Below are positions 1 through 7,607 of a DNA stretch of 18,145 bases, piece by piece. The DNA lies in assembly GCA_012727415.1 (NCBI GenBank), contig JAAYHI010000114.1, positions 1-18,145 on the forward strand. Direction: 5' to 3'. The DNA comes from Bacillota bacterium. GTDB lineage: Bacteria; Bacillota; Proteinivoracia; UBA4975. Within the stretch, counting starts at the first letter, position 1; the number at the start of each line of letters is the position of its first letter. A program made the position numbers and the translations under genes. The notes below the pieces were generated by a model. The model was given only the letters and a program-made list of their open reading frames with translations, was not told the DNA's origin and did not search any database.

Positions 1-892
1 CGGGCTGGCCCGAGAGCTGTTGGATATACTGGTGGAGTTCTCCGGCTATGCTTTTAACCGGGCCCACAGTGCTGCCTACGGCCACCTGGCCATGGCTGCA
101 GTCTTTCTCAAGGCCCATTGGCCGGCCCAGCTGTGCGCTGCCCAGCTCACTACCCGCATGGGCTACTATCCGCCTCAGACTTATGTCAATGAAGCTGTTC
201 GCCTGGGGATTGCGGTGTTGCCTCCCTGCGTAAATAAGAGTGCCGTCGCCACCCGTGTGGAGGGCGATGCCATCCGCCTGGGCCTGGACTATGTCAAGGG
301 ACTGGGGGCTGAGGGAGCCAGGCTGGTGGCTGCCCGCGGCGGGCAACCCTTTCAGAGTCTTGCCGACCTCCTGGCGCGGTGGCGTTCCAGTGAGGCTCCC
401 CTGCGGGGCCTGATCCATGCCGGGGCCCTGGACTGCCTGGAACCTAACCGGCGCAAGCTCCTGGCGGCCCTGCCCCTGCTGGGGTCAGCCCTGCCCCGGG
501 AAGATCTGTGGGGGCAGGTGCAGGAGGCCAGGGAAATCTGGCTGCCCGACCTGCCGGATCTCAGTCCCAATCAGAAGGCAGCGGCAGCTTTCTCCAGCCT
601 GGGGCTCATTCTCAACGGGGATTGGCTGGAACAACAGCAGCCCCCCTGGAATCTGCCCCGGGTACAGGCTGCGGATATAGAAAAGCTGCCCCCGGGACGC
701 ATGGTGGCAGTGGCGGCAGCGGTGGTCAACCGCCGCTATGGCAAGATCACCCTGGATGACTTTAGCGCCCAGGTGCAGGTGAAATATGAAGGGCCCATCC
801 CTGCCTTCTGGGTATGGGCCCAGGGCAGAACCGCCAGGGGAAGTTTAGAAGACGTAAAATTGCGTCCCTTGGAAGGAGTGTTGGCGAGATGA
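1..892 (+). CDS. dnaE: DNA polymerase III alpha subunit (DnaE type), C-terminal part, 5' end outside window
   Basis: The frame is open from base 2 and continues an upstream gene; the TTG at 20 is internal, not a start. About 296 residues are visible. The first part matches the DnaE fingers and tandem helix-hairpin-helix region: an FSGYAFNRAHSAAY motif (family FxGYGFNKSHAxAY), LKAHWPAQ, a VLPPCVNKS motif, GLDYVKGLG, PFQSLADLLARW and LIHAGALD. The catalytic aspartates lie upstream of the window. The last 100 or so residues, where DnaE1 carries its OB fold, are weakly conserved and short (VAVAAAVVNRRYGKITLDDF). That suggests a reduced or error-prone DnaE rather than a full DnaE1, but this is inference. 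It overlaps the next gene by 4 nt (ATGA), so the two are translationally coupled. Family assignment is firm; subtype is uncertain. Confidence 0.9.
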   Translation, partial: GLARELLDILVEFSGYAFNRAHSAAYGHLAMAAVFLKAHWPAQLCAAQLTTRMGYYPPQTYVNEAVRLGIAVLPPCVNKSAVATRVEGDAIRLGLDYVKGLGAEGARLVAARGGQPFQSLADLLARWRSSEAPLRGLIHAGALDCLEPNRRKLLAALPLLGSALPREDLWGQVQEAREIWLPDLPDLSPNQKAAAAFSSLGLILNGDWLEQQQPPWNLPRVQAADIEKLPPGRMVAVAAAVVNRRYGKITLDDFSAQVQVKYEGPIPAFWVWAQGRTARGSLEDVKLRPLEGVLAR

Positions 893-1125
893 AGCTGCTG
901 GAGCAAAAGGTGCAGGTAGTCGCCCGTTTTGACGGCGCTGGTGTCCGCCCCCTGGCATTTAACTGGCGGGGGCGGCGCTGGCCGGTGCAAAAGGTGGTCA
1001 GGACCTGGCAGCAGTTTGCCCTTCTCGAAGAACAAGTCCAGGTGTTCCTGGTGGAAACCGGCAGCCGCCTGGCCCAGCTCAGCTACTTCCCCCAGTCGGG
1101 CTGGTGGCAGCTGGACAAGATGTAA
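889..1125 (+). CDS. DUF6504-like small protein coupled to dnaE
   Basis: This 78-aa protein starts at ATG 889, overlapping the dnaE stop as ATGA, with GGAAGGAG at 871-878 as ribosome binding site. It is a basic, beta-rich protein. Residues 21-46 carry a WRGRRWPVQKVVRTW segment, and the end has the pattern VQVFLVETGSRLAQL followed by GWWQLDKM. That pattern resembles DUF6504, small proteins I associate with Y-family polymerase or ImuB/DnaE2 damage-tolerance cassettes. Coupling to a DnaE with an abbreviated tail fits such a role. The biochemical activity is unknown. Family assignment is from memory of the motif and is moderate; that the frame is a real gene is well supported by its overlap and binding site. 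Confidence 0.72.
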   Translation: MKLLEQKVQVVARFDGAGVRPLAFNWRGRRWPVQKVVRTWQQFALLEEQVQVFLVETGSRLAQLSYFPQSGWWQLDKM

Positions 1126-1156
1126 TGGGTGTATCTTTTGGGTGCCTGGAGGCAAT

Positions 1157-1179
1157 AAAAAAGGACCGTTTGCCGGTCC
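1157..1179 (-). terminator. Rho-independent terminator of the ferredoxin gene
   Basis: On the minus strand, GGACCG, a 5-nt loop and CGGTCC form a perfect 6-bp stem followed directly by TTTTTT. It begins 8 bases after the ferredoxin stop codon. The T-tract lies only on the minus-strand side, so it should not terminate the dnaE transcript. Confidence 0.85.
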
Positions 1180-1187
1180 CGGGGTAC

Positions 1188-1358
1188 TTATGCTTCTTCA
1201 ATTGCTTCTACTGGGCAGGTACCGGCGCAGGCGCCACAACTGATGCAAACATCGGCATCAATTATGTACTTGTCCTCGCCCTCTGCAATAGCGCCGACGG
1301 GGCATGTGTCTGCGCAGGCGCCGCATTTAAGACAGGAATCGCTGATAATATAGGCCAT
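1188..1358 (-). CDS. 2[4Fe-4S] ferredoxin, 56 aa
   Basis: This is a complete 56-residue clostridial-type ferredoxin, a small soluble electron carrier. Two cluster-binding motifs are intact: CLKCGACADTCP (Cys 9, 12, 15, 19) and CISCGACAGTCP (Cys 38, 41, 44, 48). Each is followed by the usual V-x-A-I, and the two halves show the internal duplication of the family. Length matches the 55-56 aa norm. It starts at ATG 1358 with AAAGGGGGTG upstream, and it has its own promoter (1392-1420) and terminator (1157-1179), so it is monocistronic. It supports low-potential electron transfer, as expected in an anaerobe. The redox partner cannot be told from neighbours. Confidence 0.96.
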   Translation of the reverse strand: MAYIISDSCLKCGACADTCPVGAIAEGEDKYIIDADVCISCGACAGTCPVEAIEEA

Positions 1359-1391
1359 TATTTTGCACCCCCTTTGCTGTTAACATTGTTA

Positions 1392-1420
1392 ATTATATCA
1401 CAAGGGGGGAGCAGTGTCAG
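1392..1420 (-). promoter_or_regulatory. Promoter of the ferredoxin gene
   Basis: On the minus strand, CTGACA (1420-1415), a 17-nt spacer and a perfect TATAAT (1397-1392) match the housekeeping sigma-A consensus at 11 of 12 positions, about 34 bases upstream of the ferredoxin start. The -35 box sits within one arm of an inverted repeat, CAGCGG (1418-1423) with CCGCTG (1433-1438). Confidence 0.75.
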
Positions 1421-1461
1421 CGGTTTTTTTGTCCGCTGGGGGGTTCTTTTTGTCCCGTACC

Positions 1462-1489
1462 AAAGCCCGGCCAGGATTGGCCGGGCTTT
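1462..1489 (-). terminator. Terminator hairpin downstream of tldE
   Basis: A perfect 11-bp stem, AAAGCCCGGCC, has a 6-nt loop and its complement GGCCGGGCTTT. It begins 14 bases beyond the tldE stop on the minus strand. The stem is very stable but the T-run is only three bases, so termination is inferred mainly from stability and position. Confidence 0.65.
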
Positions 1490-1502
1490 GAGTTTCCTGG
1501 GA

Positions 1503-2804
1503 TTAACCCTTGGCGTTGATGGCGATATCCCTTAGCATAAGGTGGGGGGCCAGCATGTTCCAGGCCCACTCCTTTTCGGTGCTGGCGCCAAGGATCTGAT
1601 TATTGAAGGCCTCGAAGACATTGACTGAGACCATGCAGTCTTTGATCCGGCCCTTGATGCGGCCGTCTTCGATGAGGAAGCCCAGGTCGATATTGCCGTT
1701 TACCTGGCCGCCATAGGGATTGCCTGCCCAGGCGCCCATGAGGGAGTGGATGATTATTCCCTGCTCCACTGAGCTCAGCATCTCTTCCAGGGGCTGAGTT
1801 TCCGCTATATCCAGCACTACATTGCTGTTATCGGGGGCGGAGAGTTCACCATTGCTGCCGCGGAAACCGTTGCCCGTTGACTCCAACCCCAGGGCCTTGG
1901 CAGTGACCATGTTGAGGATAAAGCTGTTGACGACACCCTTGTCAATGATGGCAGTAGACTGGGCGGGGATGCCCTCGCCGTCAAAGAGGCAACTGACCGG
2001 GGCGAAGGGGATGGTGGCATCATCATAGAGGGAGACCTGTTCGGAAAAGAGCTTTTCGCCCAGCTTATCCTTCCAGGGGGAGAAGCCCTTTTCTACAGCC
2101 AGGCCATTGGCACATGCCAGCAGGGGGTTGACAATATCCCCCAGGCCGCTGGGACTGAAGATAACAGTGTACTTGCCGCTTTTTACCGGCACATTGTTGC
2201 GTCCATGTTCGAACTTTTTCACCAGGTCGGCAATGGTCTTGTCCAGCTGATCTTCCAGCTTACCGGACATATATCCTGAATAGAGGGAGAGAAAATTCTT
2301 GCCCTCGGTGAGTTCAATGCTGCCCAGGATTGTAAATGTCCGCTTGCTGTATTCACCGGCAAATCCCTGGGAGTTGAGGAGTCTGGTAGTCGTCTGCCGG
2401 GTGCTGACCCTCGCTGAAGCGAGAAGGTCGGGGTGGCATTCCCTTACCTGCCGCACCAATTTGTCGCCCATTTCCACCTGGGTGTCGAGATCCAATTCGG
2501 TGGATGGATGGGTTAACTCCACCTGGGGCAATGGGGCTGGTCCCGGGAGGGGCAAATCCCAGTCCCGGCCATACTGGGCATTGGTCATCGCCATGTCGAG
2601 GAGAGGATGCAAGTTGTCGCCGGTGCTGGTGGCAAACCCCAGCTTGCCATCCTTGACAATGCGCAGGGCATTGATCTGCCTTGAGCTGGCGTCGACACTC
2701 TTTAACTTGTTATTTTCATAGCGAACAGGTGTTTCTGTCACCGTAATCTGATATAATTCTGCTTGCTGGGCCTGGTTTTTTGCTTTGGCAATTAAGTCCT
2801 TCAT
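1503..2804 (-). CDS. tldE: TldE/PmbA-family protein (metallopeptidase partner subunit)
   Basis: This 433-aa protein is the U62-family partner of TldD. TldD and TldE form a hetero-oligomeric protease that degrades unfolded peptides and trims modified-peptide precursors or antitoxins; TldE lacks the zinc site itself. It has the PmbA-like order: an N-terminal segment with VTETPVRYENNKLKSVDAS and a C-terminal domain with SGKYTVIFSP, LFDGEGIPAQ, the GNGFRGSNGELSAP region and an IEDGRIKGRIKDCMVSVNVF tail. No HExxxH is present, as expected. It starts at ATG 2804, directly after the tldD stop at 2805-2807, so the two are one transcript with coupled translation. The terminator is at 1462-1489. No RiPP precursor is visible nearby, so general proteolysis is the default role. 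Confidence 0.93.
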   Translation of the reverse strand: MKDLIAKAKNQAQQAELYQITVTETPVRYENNKLKSVDASSRQINALRIVKDGKLGFATSTGDNLHPLLDMAMTNAQYGRDWDLPLPGPAPLPQVELTHPSTELDLDTQVEMGDKLVRQVRECHPDLLASARVSTRQTTTRLLNSQGFAGEYSKRTFTILGSIELTEGKNFLSLYSGYMSGKLEDQLDKTIADLVKKFEHGRNNVPVKSGKYTVIFSPSGLGDIVNPLLACANGLAVEKGFSPWKDKLGEKLFSEQVSLYDDATIPFAPVSCLFDGEGIPAQSTAIIDKGVVNSFILNMVTAKALGLESTGNGFRGSNGELSAPDNSNVVLDIAETQPLEEMLSSVEQGIIIHSLMGAWAGNPYGGQVNGNIDLGFLIEDGRIKGRIKDCMVSVNVFEAFNNQILGASTEKEWAWNMLAPHLMLRDIAINAKG

Positions 2805-4175
2805 TTACTTACCCCCAATCAGTACATTTTGGATGCGCATATGGGGCGCCCATTCACTGGTGGGCAAAGGCACCTGACCGCCCTTGCCACAGCCACCGGC
2901 AGATTCACGGGTGGTAAAGTCCTTGCCTACCATGTCAATATTGCCTAAGGTGGTAAAGACGTTGCCGGTGAGGTTGACGTCCCGCACCAGTTCCGCCAGT
3001 TTGCCGTCTCTGATCATGTAGCCTTCATCGGCGCTGAAGGTGAACATTTCGCCATTGGTTTCGCCGCCATAGGAGCCCTTGGCGTAGAGTCCCAGCTTGA
3101 CCCCTGCCAGCATGTCTTCGAGGCTGGCTTCGCCGGGGGCGATGCAGGTGGTGCGCATGCGGCAGATGGGGGCGAAGGAGTAATCCAAAGCGCGGGCATT
3201 GCCGGTGGGCCTCTCGCCCATCTTGGCTGCCGTTTCCCGGGTATGCAGGCGTCCCACCAGGACTCCCTCTTTTATAAGATCGGTCTTTTCGGTGGCTACG
3301 CCCTCATCATCATATTTCAGGTAGCCTCTTGCGCCGGCGGTTAAGCCGCTGTCATAGATGTTGAGAAAATCGCCGCCGAACTTGGTGCCCAGTTTCATTA
3401 CAGCTTGCAACTGAGGGTTCTCATAGACAAAATCGCTTTCGCTCAGGTGGCCAAAGGCCTCATGGGCAAAGATGCCGGCCAGATCGGGGTCGACGATGAC
3501 GGTATATTCGCCGCCCCGCACTGAGGGGGCTGCCAGGAGATTTATCGCCTTGCCGCAGGCCTCTCGGACTTTGGCGTCCAAATTGCGGGCCACACCAAAA
3601 TCAATGGAACTGCCAAAGCCAACTCTGCCCATCTGGGTGGTGCTGCCGTCGCTGGCCATGGCGGCGATGTTGCCCGCCAGATCCAGTTTATGCTGGAGGA
3701 TATATGTGCCCTCGGAATTGGCGAAATAGATTTTGCTGTACTTATCAAAGTAGTTTATACTGGAACTGACGATTTGCTTGCCGTAGCTGAGGATAATGTC
3801 ATTGTAGCTGTCAAAGAGCTCCACTTTCTCGGCCAGACTTACCTGACGGGGATCTTCGAGAAAAGGAACGTGGACTACGTCTTCAACCACAGGCACCGGC
3901 GCAAGTTTGCTGTCAGCTCCGGCTGCCCCCACCAGCTTCGCCTGATGTATTGCCTGGGCAACCTTCTTTTCCAGGTCGTTGACATCGTTAAAGGTGATAA
4001 AACCCCAGCCGCCGTTGACGAGAGCACGGATGCAGCCGCCATACTGCAGGCTGGTGTTGACTGCTTCCAGGATTGGACCTCGGAAGCGGAGACTGGTTAC
4101 TGCAGATTCTTCAATTCGTATTTCCAGGTAGTCAGCAGCTTTGTTGCTGACCAAAGCCTGTAGCTTATCTTTCAC
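2805..4175 (-). CDS. tldD: TldD-family zinc metallopeptidase
   Basis: This 456-aa protein is the catalytic subunit of the TldD/TldE protease. The zinc motif HEAFGH (HExxxH) lies at residues 238-243, inside DPDLAGIFAHEAFGHLSESD. The C-terminal CGKGGQ (Cys about 429) corresponds to the third zinc ligand of E. coli TldD. The likely start is GTG 4175 (reading MKDKLQALV), preceded by AGGAGGT with 6-nt spacing. A longer frame is open upstream to 4226 but has no comparable binding site. Length fits the family. The gene is divergent from the exonuclease at 4259 and is followed by tldE without a gap. Confidence 0.94.
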   Translation of the reverse strand: MKDKLQALVSNKAADYLEIRIEESAVTSLRFRGPILEAVNTSLQYGGCIRALVNGGWGFITFNDVNDLEKKVAQAIHQAKLVGAAGADSKLAPVPVVEDVVHVPFLEDPRQVSLAEKVELFDSYNDIILSYGKQIVSSSINYFDKYSKIYFANSEGTYILQHKLDLAGNIAAMASDGSTTQMGRVGFGSSIDFGVARNLDAKVREACGKAINLLAAPSVRGGEYTVIVDPDLAGIFAHEAFGHLSESDFVYENPQLQAVMKLGTKFGGDFLNIYDSGLTAGARGYLKYDDEGVATEKTDLIKEGVLVGRLHTRETAAKMGERPTGNARALDYSFAPICRMRTTCIAPGEASLEDMLAGVKLGLYAKGSYGGETNGEMFTFSADEGYMIRDGKLAELVRDVNLTGNVFTTLGNIDMVGKDFTTRESAGGCGKGGQVPLPTSEWAPHMRIQNVLIGGK

Positions 4176-4258
4176 GTATGTACCTCCTGTTGTGTATTTC
4201 CCCGCTGCTATTATTTCGCTAACCAAGTTAAATACTCCTGCCGAAGGGAGTGGCCAAT

Positions 4259-4983
4259 ATGAAACCGGATCCCGGCCAGCAGGTTCTGTTAAATTCCATA
4301 TACCACTACCTTGGCGTAACCGGGCGCCCTGCCCATCCAGGAGAACTACGCGCCTTAGCTGACGGGTTCGGCCAAAGGTTTAAAGGGCGTCCGCTGCTGG
4401 AACTGCTCCAAAAGGATCAGCGCTTCCTGTGTCTGCAGGAGCAGTGGGGCCTGACAAGCTGGAAGGCTTACACCGCCCTTGACGTCGAAACCACAGGCCT
4501 GTCGCCAACAGAAAACAGGATCACTGAGATTGCCCTGGTCCGGCTGTGGGGCACCCATGTCGTCGGGAAATGGTCCAGCCTCGTCAACCCCGTTGCCCAA
4601 TTCCATCCTACATAATTCGCCTCGTTGGCATCACTGATGAAATGGTTGCTGATGCCCCGGTTTTCAGGGACTTAATCCCCGCCATCAGGGAATTTATTGG
4701 CTCCAGCATTCTCCTGGCTCACAATGCCCCCTTTGACCGGAGTTTCATCGCCGCTGAGTTTAGGCGGGCCGGGGAGAGTCCCCCGGAAAACTCCTGGCAG
4801 GACACCCTGGTTATGGCGAAAAAAATGCTGTCCCATTTGCCTAACCGCAAACTGGTGACGATAGCCGAACACTTTGGCGTCTCCACCGCCGGCCACCACC
4901 GGGCCATGGCCGATGCCCTGATGGTGGCAGGGATATATGCCAAGTTGACGGCATTGGAAGAAAACCTTCAGATTTCCGGCTAA
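4259..4983 (+). CDS. DnaQ-like 3'-5' exonuclease, interrupted by an apparent -1 frameshift
   Basis: A DEDDh exonuclease of the PolC/DnaQ epsilon type is spread over two frames. Frame one starts at ATG 4259 (GGGAG at 4246-4250) and stops at 4613-4615. It holds ExoI (DVETTGL, residues 75-81) and reads LVNPVAQFHPT before the stop. Frame two resumes the family pattern as PIPSYIIRLVGITDEM and holds ExoII (AHNAPFDRSF) and ExoIII (HHRAMADAL), ending at 4983. The shift lies around 4586-4596, near a CCCC run; one missing base there would restore LVNPG-PIP. The first 70 residues form an extra N-terminal domain (GRPAHPGELRALADGF, QKDQRFLCLQEQWGL) resembling a small winged-helix or HARE-HTH-like module. 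All three exonuclease motifs remain, so the break is either recent or a sequencing error. Confidence 0.8.
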
Positions 4984-5025
4984 AGTAATGGGCACGATTC
5001 CGGCATGCCCAGAAGGAGGAAGATT

Positions 5026-5610
5026 ATGAAAATCCAAAGTGCTGCCAGGACTGCCCTGGGAGCTGCCGTGGTGGGCTTGATTTTCTCACTGATACAGGTG
5101 ATTACCATGGCGGTACAGCTTGCTAATGACGGGTATTATTGGGCCCGTATTGCCCTCGCCGTTGTTTCCGGCTTGAAATGGGTGTATATTGGCCTCATCG
5201 TTTTTTTCATCTTTTTCTTGTTCCGGTCCTCTTCGCTGGTAAAGGGGGCCTGGGGCCTGGGGGCAGGCGCATTGGTTCAACTGGCCTTTGCCGCCTGGAA
5301 CAGCTACCTTTTATTTTCCGACCCCCAGTGGGGGGAGTGGCTGGGGAGCAATATCTATCTGTTCCTCATTGAACTGGCTGTGCCTCTGGCACTGCTTGTT
5401 TTCAGCATCCTCCTGGCCAGGAACCCGAAGGGGACCGCTGTCCGGTACGTGGCTTTGCTTGCAGGCCTCGCCCTGTTGGTTACTATTGCCTACCAGGTTT
5501 TTATCCTGCGCCAGTTTGATATCTTCACCTTATTTGACATCGCTTCCGCCAGCTTTATCGCCCAGTGGTTTTGGGTGCTGTTCCTGGAGTGGAAGAGCTT
5601 CGAGATATAG
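5026..5610 (+). CDS. Six-TM integral membrane protein of unknown function
   Basis: The 194-aa protein starts at ATG 5026 with AGAAGGAGGA six bases upstream; an in-frame ATG at 5005 lacks a binding site. Hydrophobic segments fall at about residues 9-31, 40-66, 74-97, 109-131, 138-161 and 167-187, with short connecting loops. There is no signal peptide beyond TM1, no conserved charged catalytic pattern, and no recognisable transporter motif. It follows the exonuclease by 42 nt and may share its transcript, ending at the bidirectional terminator 5620-5646. I do not recognise the family. A small membrane stress or intramembrane-type protein is possible, but nothing in the sequence decides this. 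Confidence 0.8.
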   Translation: MKIQSAARTALGAAVVGLIFSLIQVITMAVQLANDGYYWARIALAVVSGLKWVYIGLIVFFIFFLFRSSSLVKGAWGLGAGALVQLAFAAWNSYLLFSDPQWGEWLGSNIYLFLIELAVPLALLVFSILLARNPKGTAVRYVALLAGLALLVTIAYQVFILRQFDIFTLFDIASASFIAQWFWVLFLEWKSFEI

Positions 5611-5619
5611 CAAGAACTC

Positions 5620-5646
5620 AAAAACCCTGCCTGGGGCAGGGTTTTT
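5620..5646. terminator. Bidirectional Rho-independent terminator between convergent genes
   Basis: AAAAACCCTGCC, a 3-nt loop and GGCAGGGTTTTT form a 7-bp GC-rich stem extended by five A-T pairs. It carries a T-run in both directions. It lies between the ends of the membrane protein (+) and the PAS protein (-), so it can serve both. Confidence 0.9.
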
Positions 5647-5654
5647 AATTGGCG

Positions 5655-6011
5655 CTATATTGTTGTCACTTTGCCGTCGGCGACTTGGGGGGTGTCAAGC
5701 ATGACCTTGGCCACCAGGCCTCCCGGCAGAGGCAGGGTGATTATCAGGGCGTTTTGGCTGCCAAAGTTATACAACCCCTGGGCCGTCTTGCCGGTTTTAA
5801 TGCTGACGCAGGTGGGGCAGCCCGGGTGGATTTTGTCGCTGCCCAAAGTCTCATAACACTTGCGGCCAATGAGTTCTTGCCCCGCAAACAGTGCCCCGTG
5901 GGCCTCGTTGACCCAGACTATATTCATGTCGGCATCCACCACCATGACCTTGAAGACGGGCGAGCTCAGAATTGCTTCTCCCAGTAATTCTTTGATTTTC
6001 TGAGCAGGCAT
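5655..6011 (-). CDS. Small stand-alone PAS-domain protein with a Cys cluster
   Basis: This 118-aa protein consists of one PAS fold: SPVFKVMVVDADMNIVWVNEAHGALF, then ELIGRKCYETLG, HPGCPTC and a C-terminal beta sheet to about residue 106. There is no kinase, GGDEF or HTH output domain. Cys 52, 65 and 68 form a C-x12-C-x2-C cluster seen in some sensory PAS domains, which could bind a metal or sense redox; that is inference. Two in-frame ATGs exist. The second (6011) has AAAGGGG at proper spacing, while the first (6017) overlaps the pepA stop as ATGA but sits only one base from the binding site. It is co-transcribed with the upstream aminopeptidase. Confidence 0.85.
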   Translation of the reverse strand: MPAQKIKELLGEAILSSPVFKVMVVDADMNIVWVNEAHGALFAGQELIGRKCYETLGSDKIHPGCPTCVSIKTGKTAQGLYNFGSQNALIITLPLPGGLVAKVMLDTPQVADGKVTTI

Positions 6012-6013
6012 TT

Positions 6014-7477
6014 TCATTCCCCTTTACTCATAGTGTTGGCGAGATGAAACATTGTGCGCACGCCCACGCCGGTGGCGCCCTTGGGATGGTAGTCTCCCTC
6101 GCTGCTGGCCCAGGCAGTGCCGGCAATGTCCAGGTGCAGCCAGGGCTTGTCCTTGACAAAGGCGCCCACAAAGAGGCCGCCGGTTATGGTGCCCGCACCG
6201 TCTTTGCTGGTGTTGCGCAGGTCCGCCAGGTCGGATTTTATCAGCTCTTTAAATTCATCGCCGTGGGGCAGGCGCCAGATGCCCTCTCCCGCCAGCTCAG
6301 CTGCCTTTTGGAGTTTAGCGTAAAAGGCGTCGTCATTGGCCAGGACGGCGGTGGTGATTTTGCCAAAGGTGACCAGGGCAGCCCCGGTTAAAGTGGCGAT
6401 GTCCAGCACCTGGGTGGCTTTTTCTACGGTTACTGCATAGTAGACGGCATCAGCCAGGGTAAGGCGTCCTTCGGCATCAGTGCTGAGGACTTCTATGCTC
6501 TTCCCCGCCATAGAGCCGACGATGTCGTTGACTCTGTAAGCTTTTCCCGAAACCATGTTCTCGCAGGCGGCAACGATGCCAAGGACATTTGCCTTGACCT
6601 TCAAGCCGGCGATGGCAGCCATAGCGCCTATTACCGCTGCCCCTCCTGCCATATCTCCCTTCATGCCGTTCATGCCTTCCCGGGTTTTCAGGGAGAGGCC
6701 GCCGCTGTCGTAGGTCAGGCCCTTGCCCACCAGGGCCAGAACCTGGTCGCTGCCAGGATCCCCCTGGTAGCGTATGACAATCAGTCGCGGCGGATTGTCT
6801 GAAGCACCGGCCACCGCCAGAAAAGCTTCCATCCCCAAGGCCCGGATGCCAGCTTCATCCCTGACCTGCACAGAAAAACCGTATTTCGCTCCGGCTTCCT
6901 CGGCCTCCCGGGCCAGATGGGCCGGGGTCATGACATTGGCCGGTTCATCCGTCAGCCTGCGGGCCAGGTTAGTGGCCTCAGCCAGGACCAGGCCCTGGTT
7001 CACTCCCTGCTCCAGGCCTTCTCCTTGGATGATGACCTCTTTGACAGGGTTTTCTTTGCGGTCAGCTATATATTTGTCGAACTTATAGGCCGCCAGGCTC
7101 ACCCCTTCGGCCAGGGCACGGCCCAATTCCCGGGGATCCAGCTTATCCATCATCCCGGCGCAGTCAATGGCCAGGCCTGCCCCTTTCAGCTTCCTTGCCT
7201 CTTTAAAGGCTTTACCTGCTGCCCTGCGGGCTTTCTCAGCATTAAATTCACTGGCTTTGCCCAGGCCCATCAGCACTATGTGCCGGGGAGCTTCCCTTTG
7301 TCCCGGCGTAAGGACCAAACTGGTGCCGAATTTTTTCGCGAAGGCTTCGCTTTCAGCCGCTTCGCCCACCAGCTGCGCCAGGGGCTCCGGCAGTCCCTTG
7401 AGGCAAGGTTGCTCATCTTCAAAACAAGTAATCAGTCTTACCGGGGCAGAGGCCCCGTCACCCAATCTAACATCCAT
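6014..7477 (-). CDS. pepA: Leucyl aminopeptidase, M17 family
   Basis: This 487-aa cytosolic cytosol-aminopeptidase removes N-terminal residues from peptides using two metal ions. The C-terminal catalytic domain is complete: VGKGLTYDSGGLSLK (Lys 252, Asp 257, Lys 264), MKGDMAGGAAV (Asp 275) and the signature TDAEGRLTLADAV (Asp 334, Glu 336, Arg 338). The usual NTDAEGRL reads STDAEGRL here, a mild substitution. The N-terminal macro-like domain spans residues 1-165 or so. It starts at ATG 7477 with GGAGG 11 bases upstream, which is slightly long. It is followed by a PAS protein overlapping its stop. The divergent neighbour is the YlbF-family gene. Confidence 0.95.
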   Translation of the reverse strand: MDVRLGDGASAPVRLITCFEDEQPCLKGLPEPLAQLVGEAAESEAFAKKFGTSLVLTPGQREAPRHIVLMGLGKASEFNAEKARRAAGKAFKEARKLKGAGLAIDCAGMMDKLDPRELGRALAEGVSLAAYKFDKYIADRKENPVKEVIIQGEGLEQGVNQGLVLAEATNLARRLTDEPANVMTPAHLAREAEEAGAKYGFSVQVRDEAGIRALGMEAFLAVAGASDNPPRLIVIRYQGDPGSDQVLALVGKGLTYDSGGLSLKTREGMNGMKGDMAGGAAVIGAMAAIAGLKVKANVLGIVAACENMVSGKAYRVNDIVGSMAGKSIEVLSTDAEGRLTLADAVYYAVTVEKATQVLDIATLTGAALVTFGKITTAVLANDDAFYAKLQKAAELAGEGIWRLPHGDEFKELIKSDLADLRNTSKDGAGTITGGLFVGAFVKDKPWLHLDIAGTAWASSEGDYHPKGATGVGVRTMFHLANTMSKGE

Positions 7478-7607
7478 GTTGTTGTCCGCCTCCTTTTCCT
7501 TAGATATTCTCTTTCCCGGGCGGGTTTCCCTTTTTCAAGATGGAATAGAGAGAAGTCCCGGTGAATACCATAGACAGTAAACAGTATTCTGTCAGGAGGG
7601 GAGAAGG

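Noticed and set aside
3690..4163. Plus-strand frame of 157 codons
   Set aside because: Antisense to tldD, which carries the HExxxH motif and a clear start.
7563..7592. GAATAC/GTATTC and ACAG-TATT-CTGT inverted repeats between pepA and the ylbF-like gene
   Set aside because: Short and imperfect, with no recognised regulator site; may be an operator but the support is too weak.
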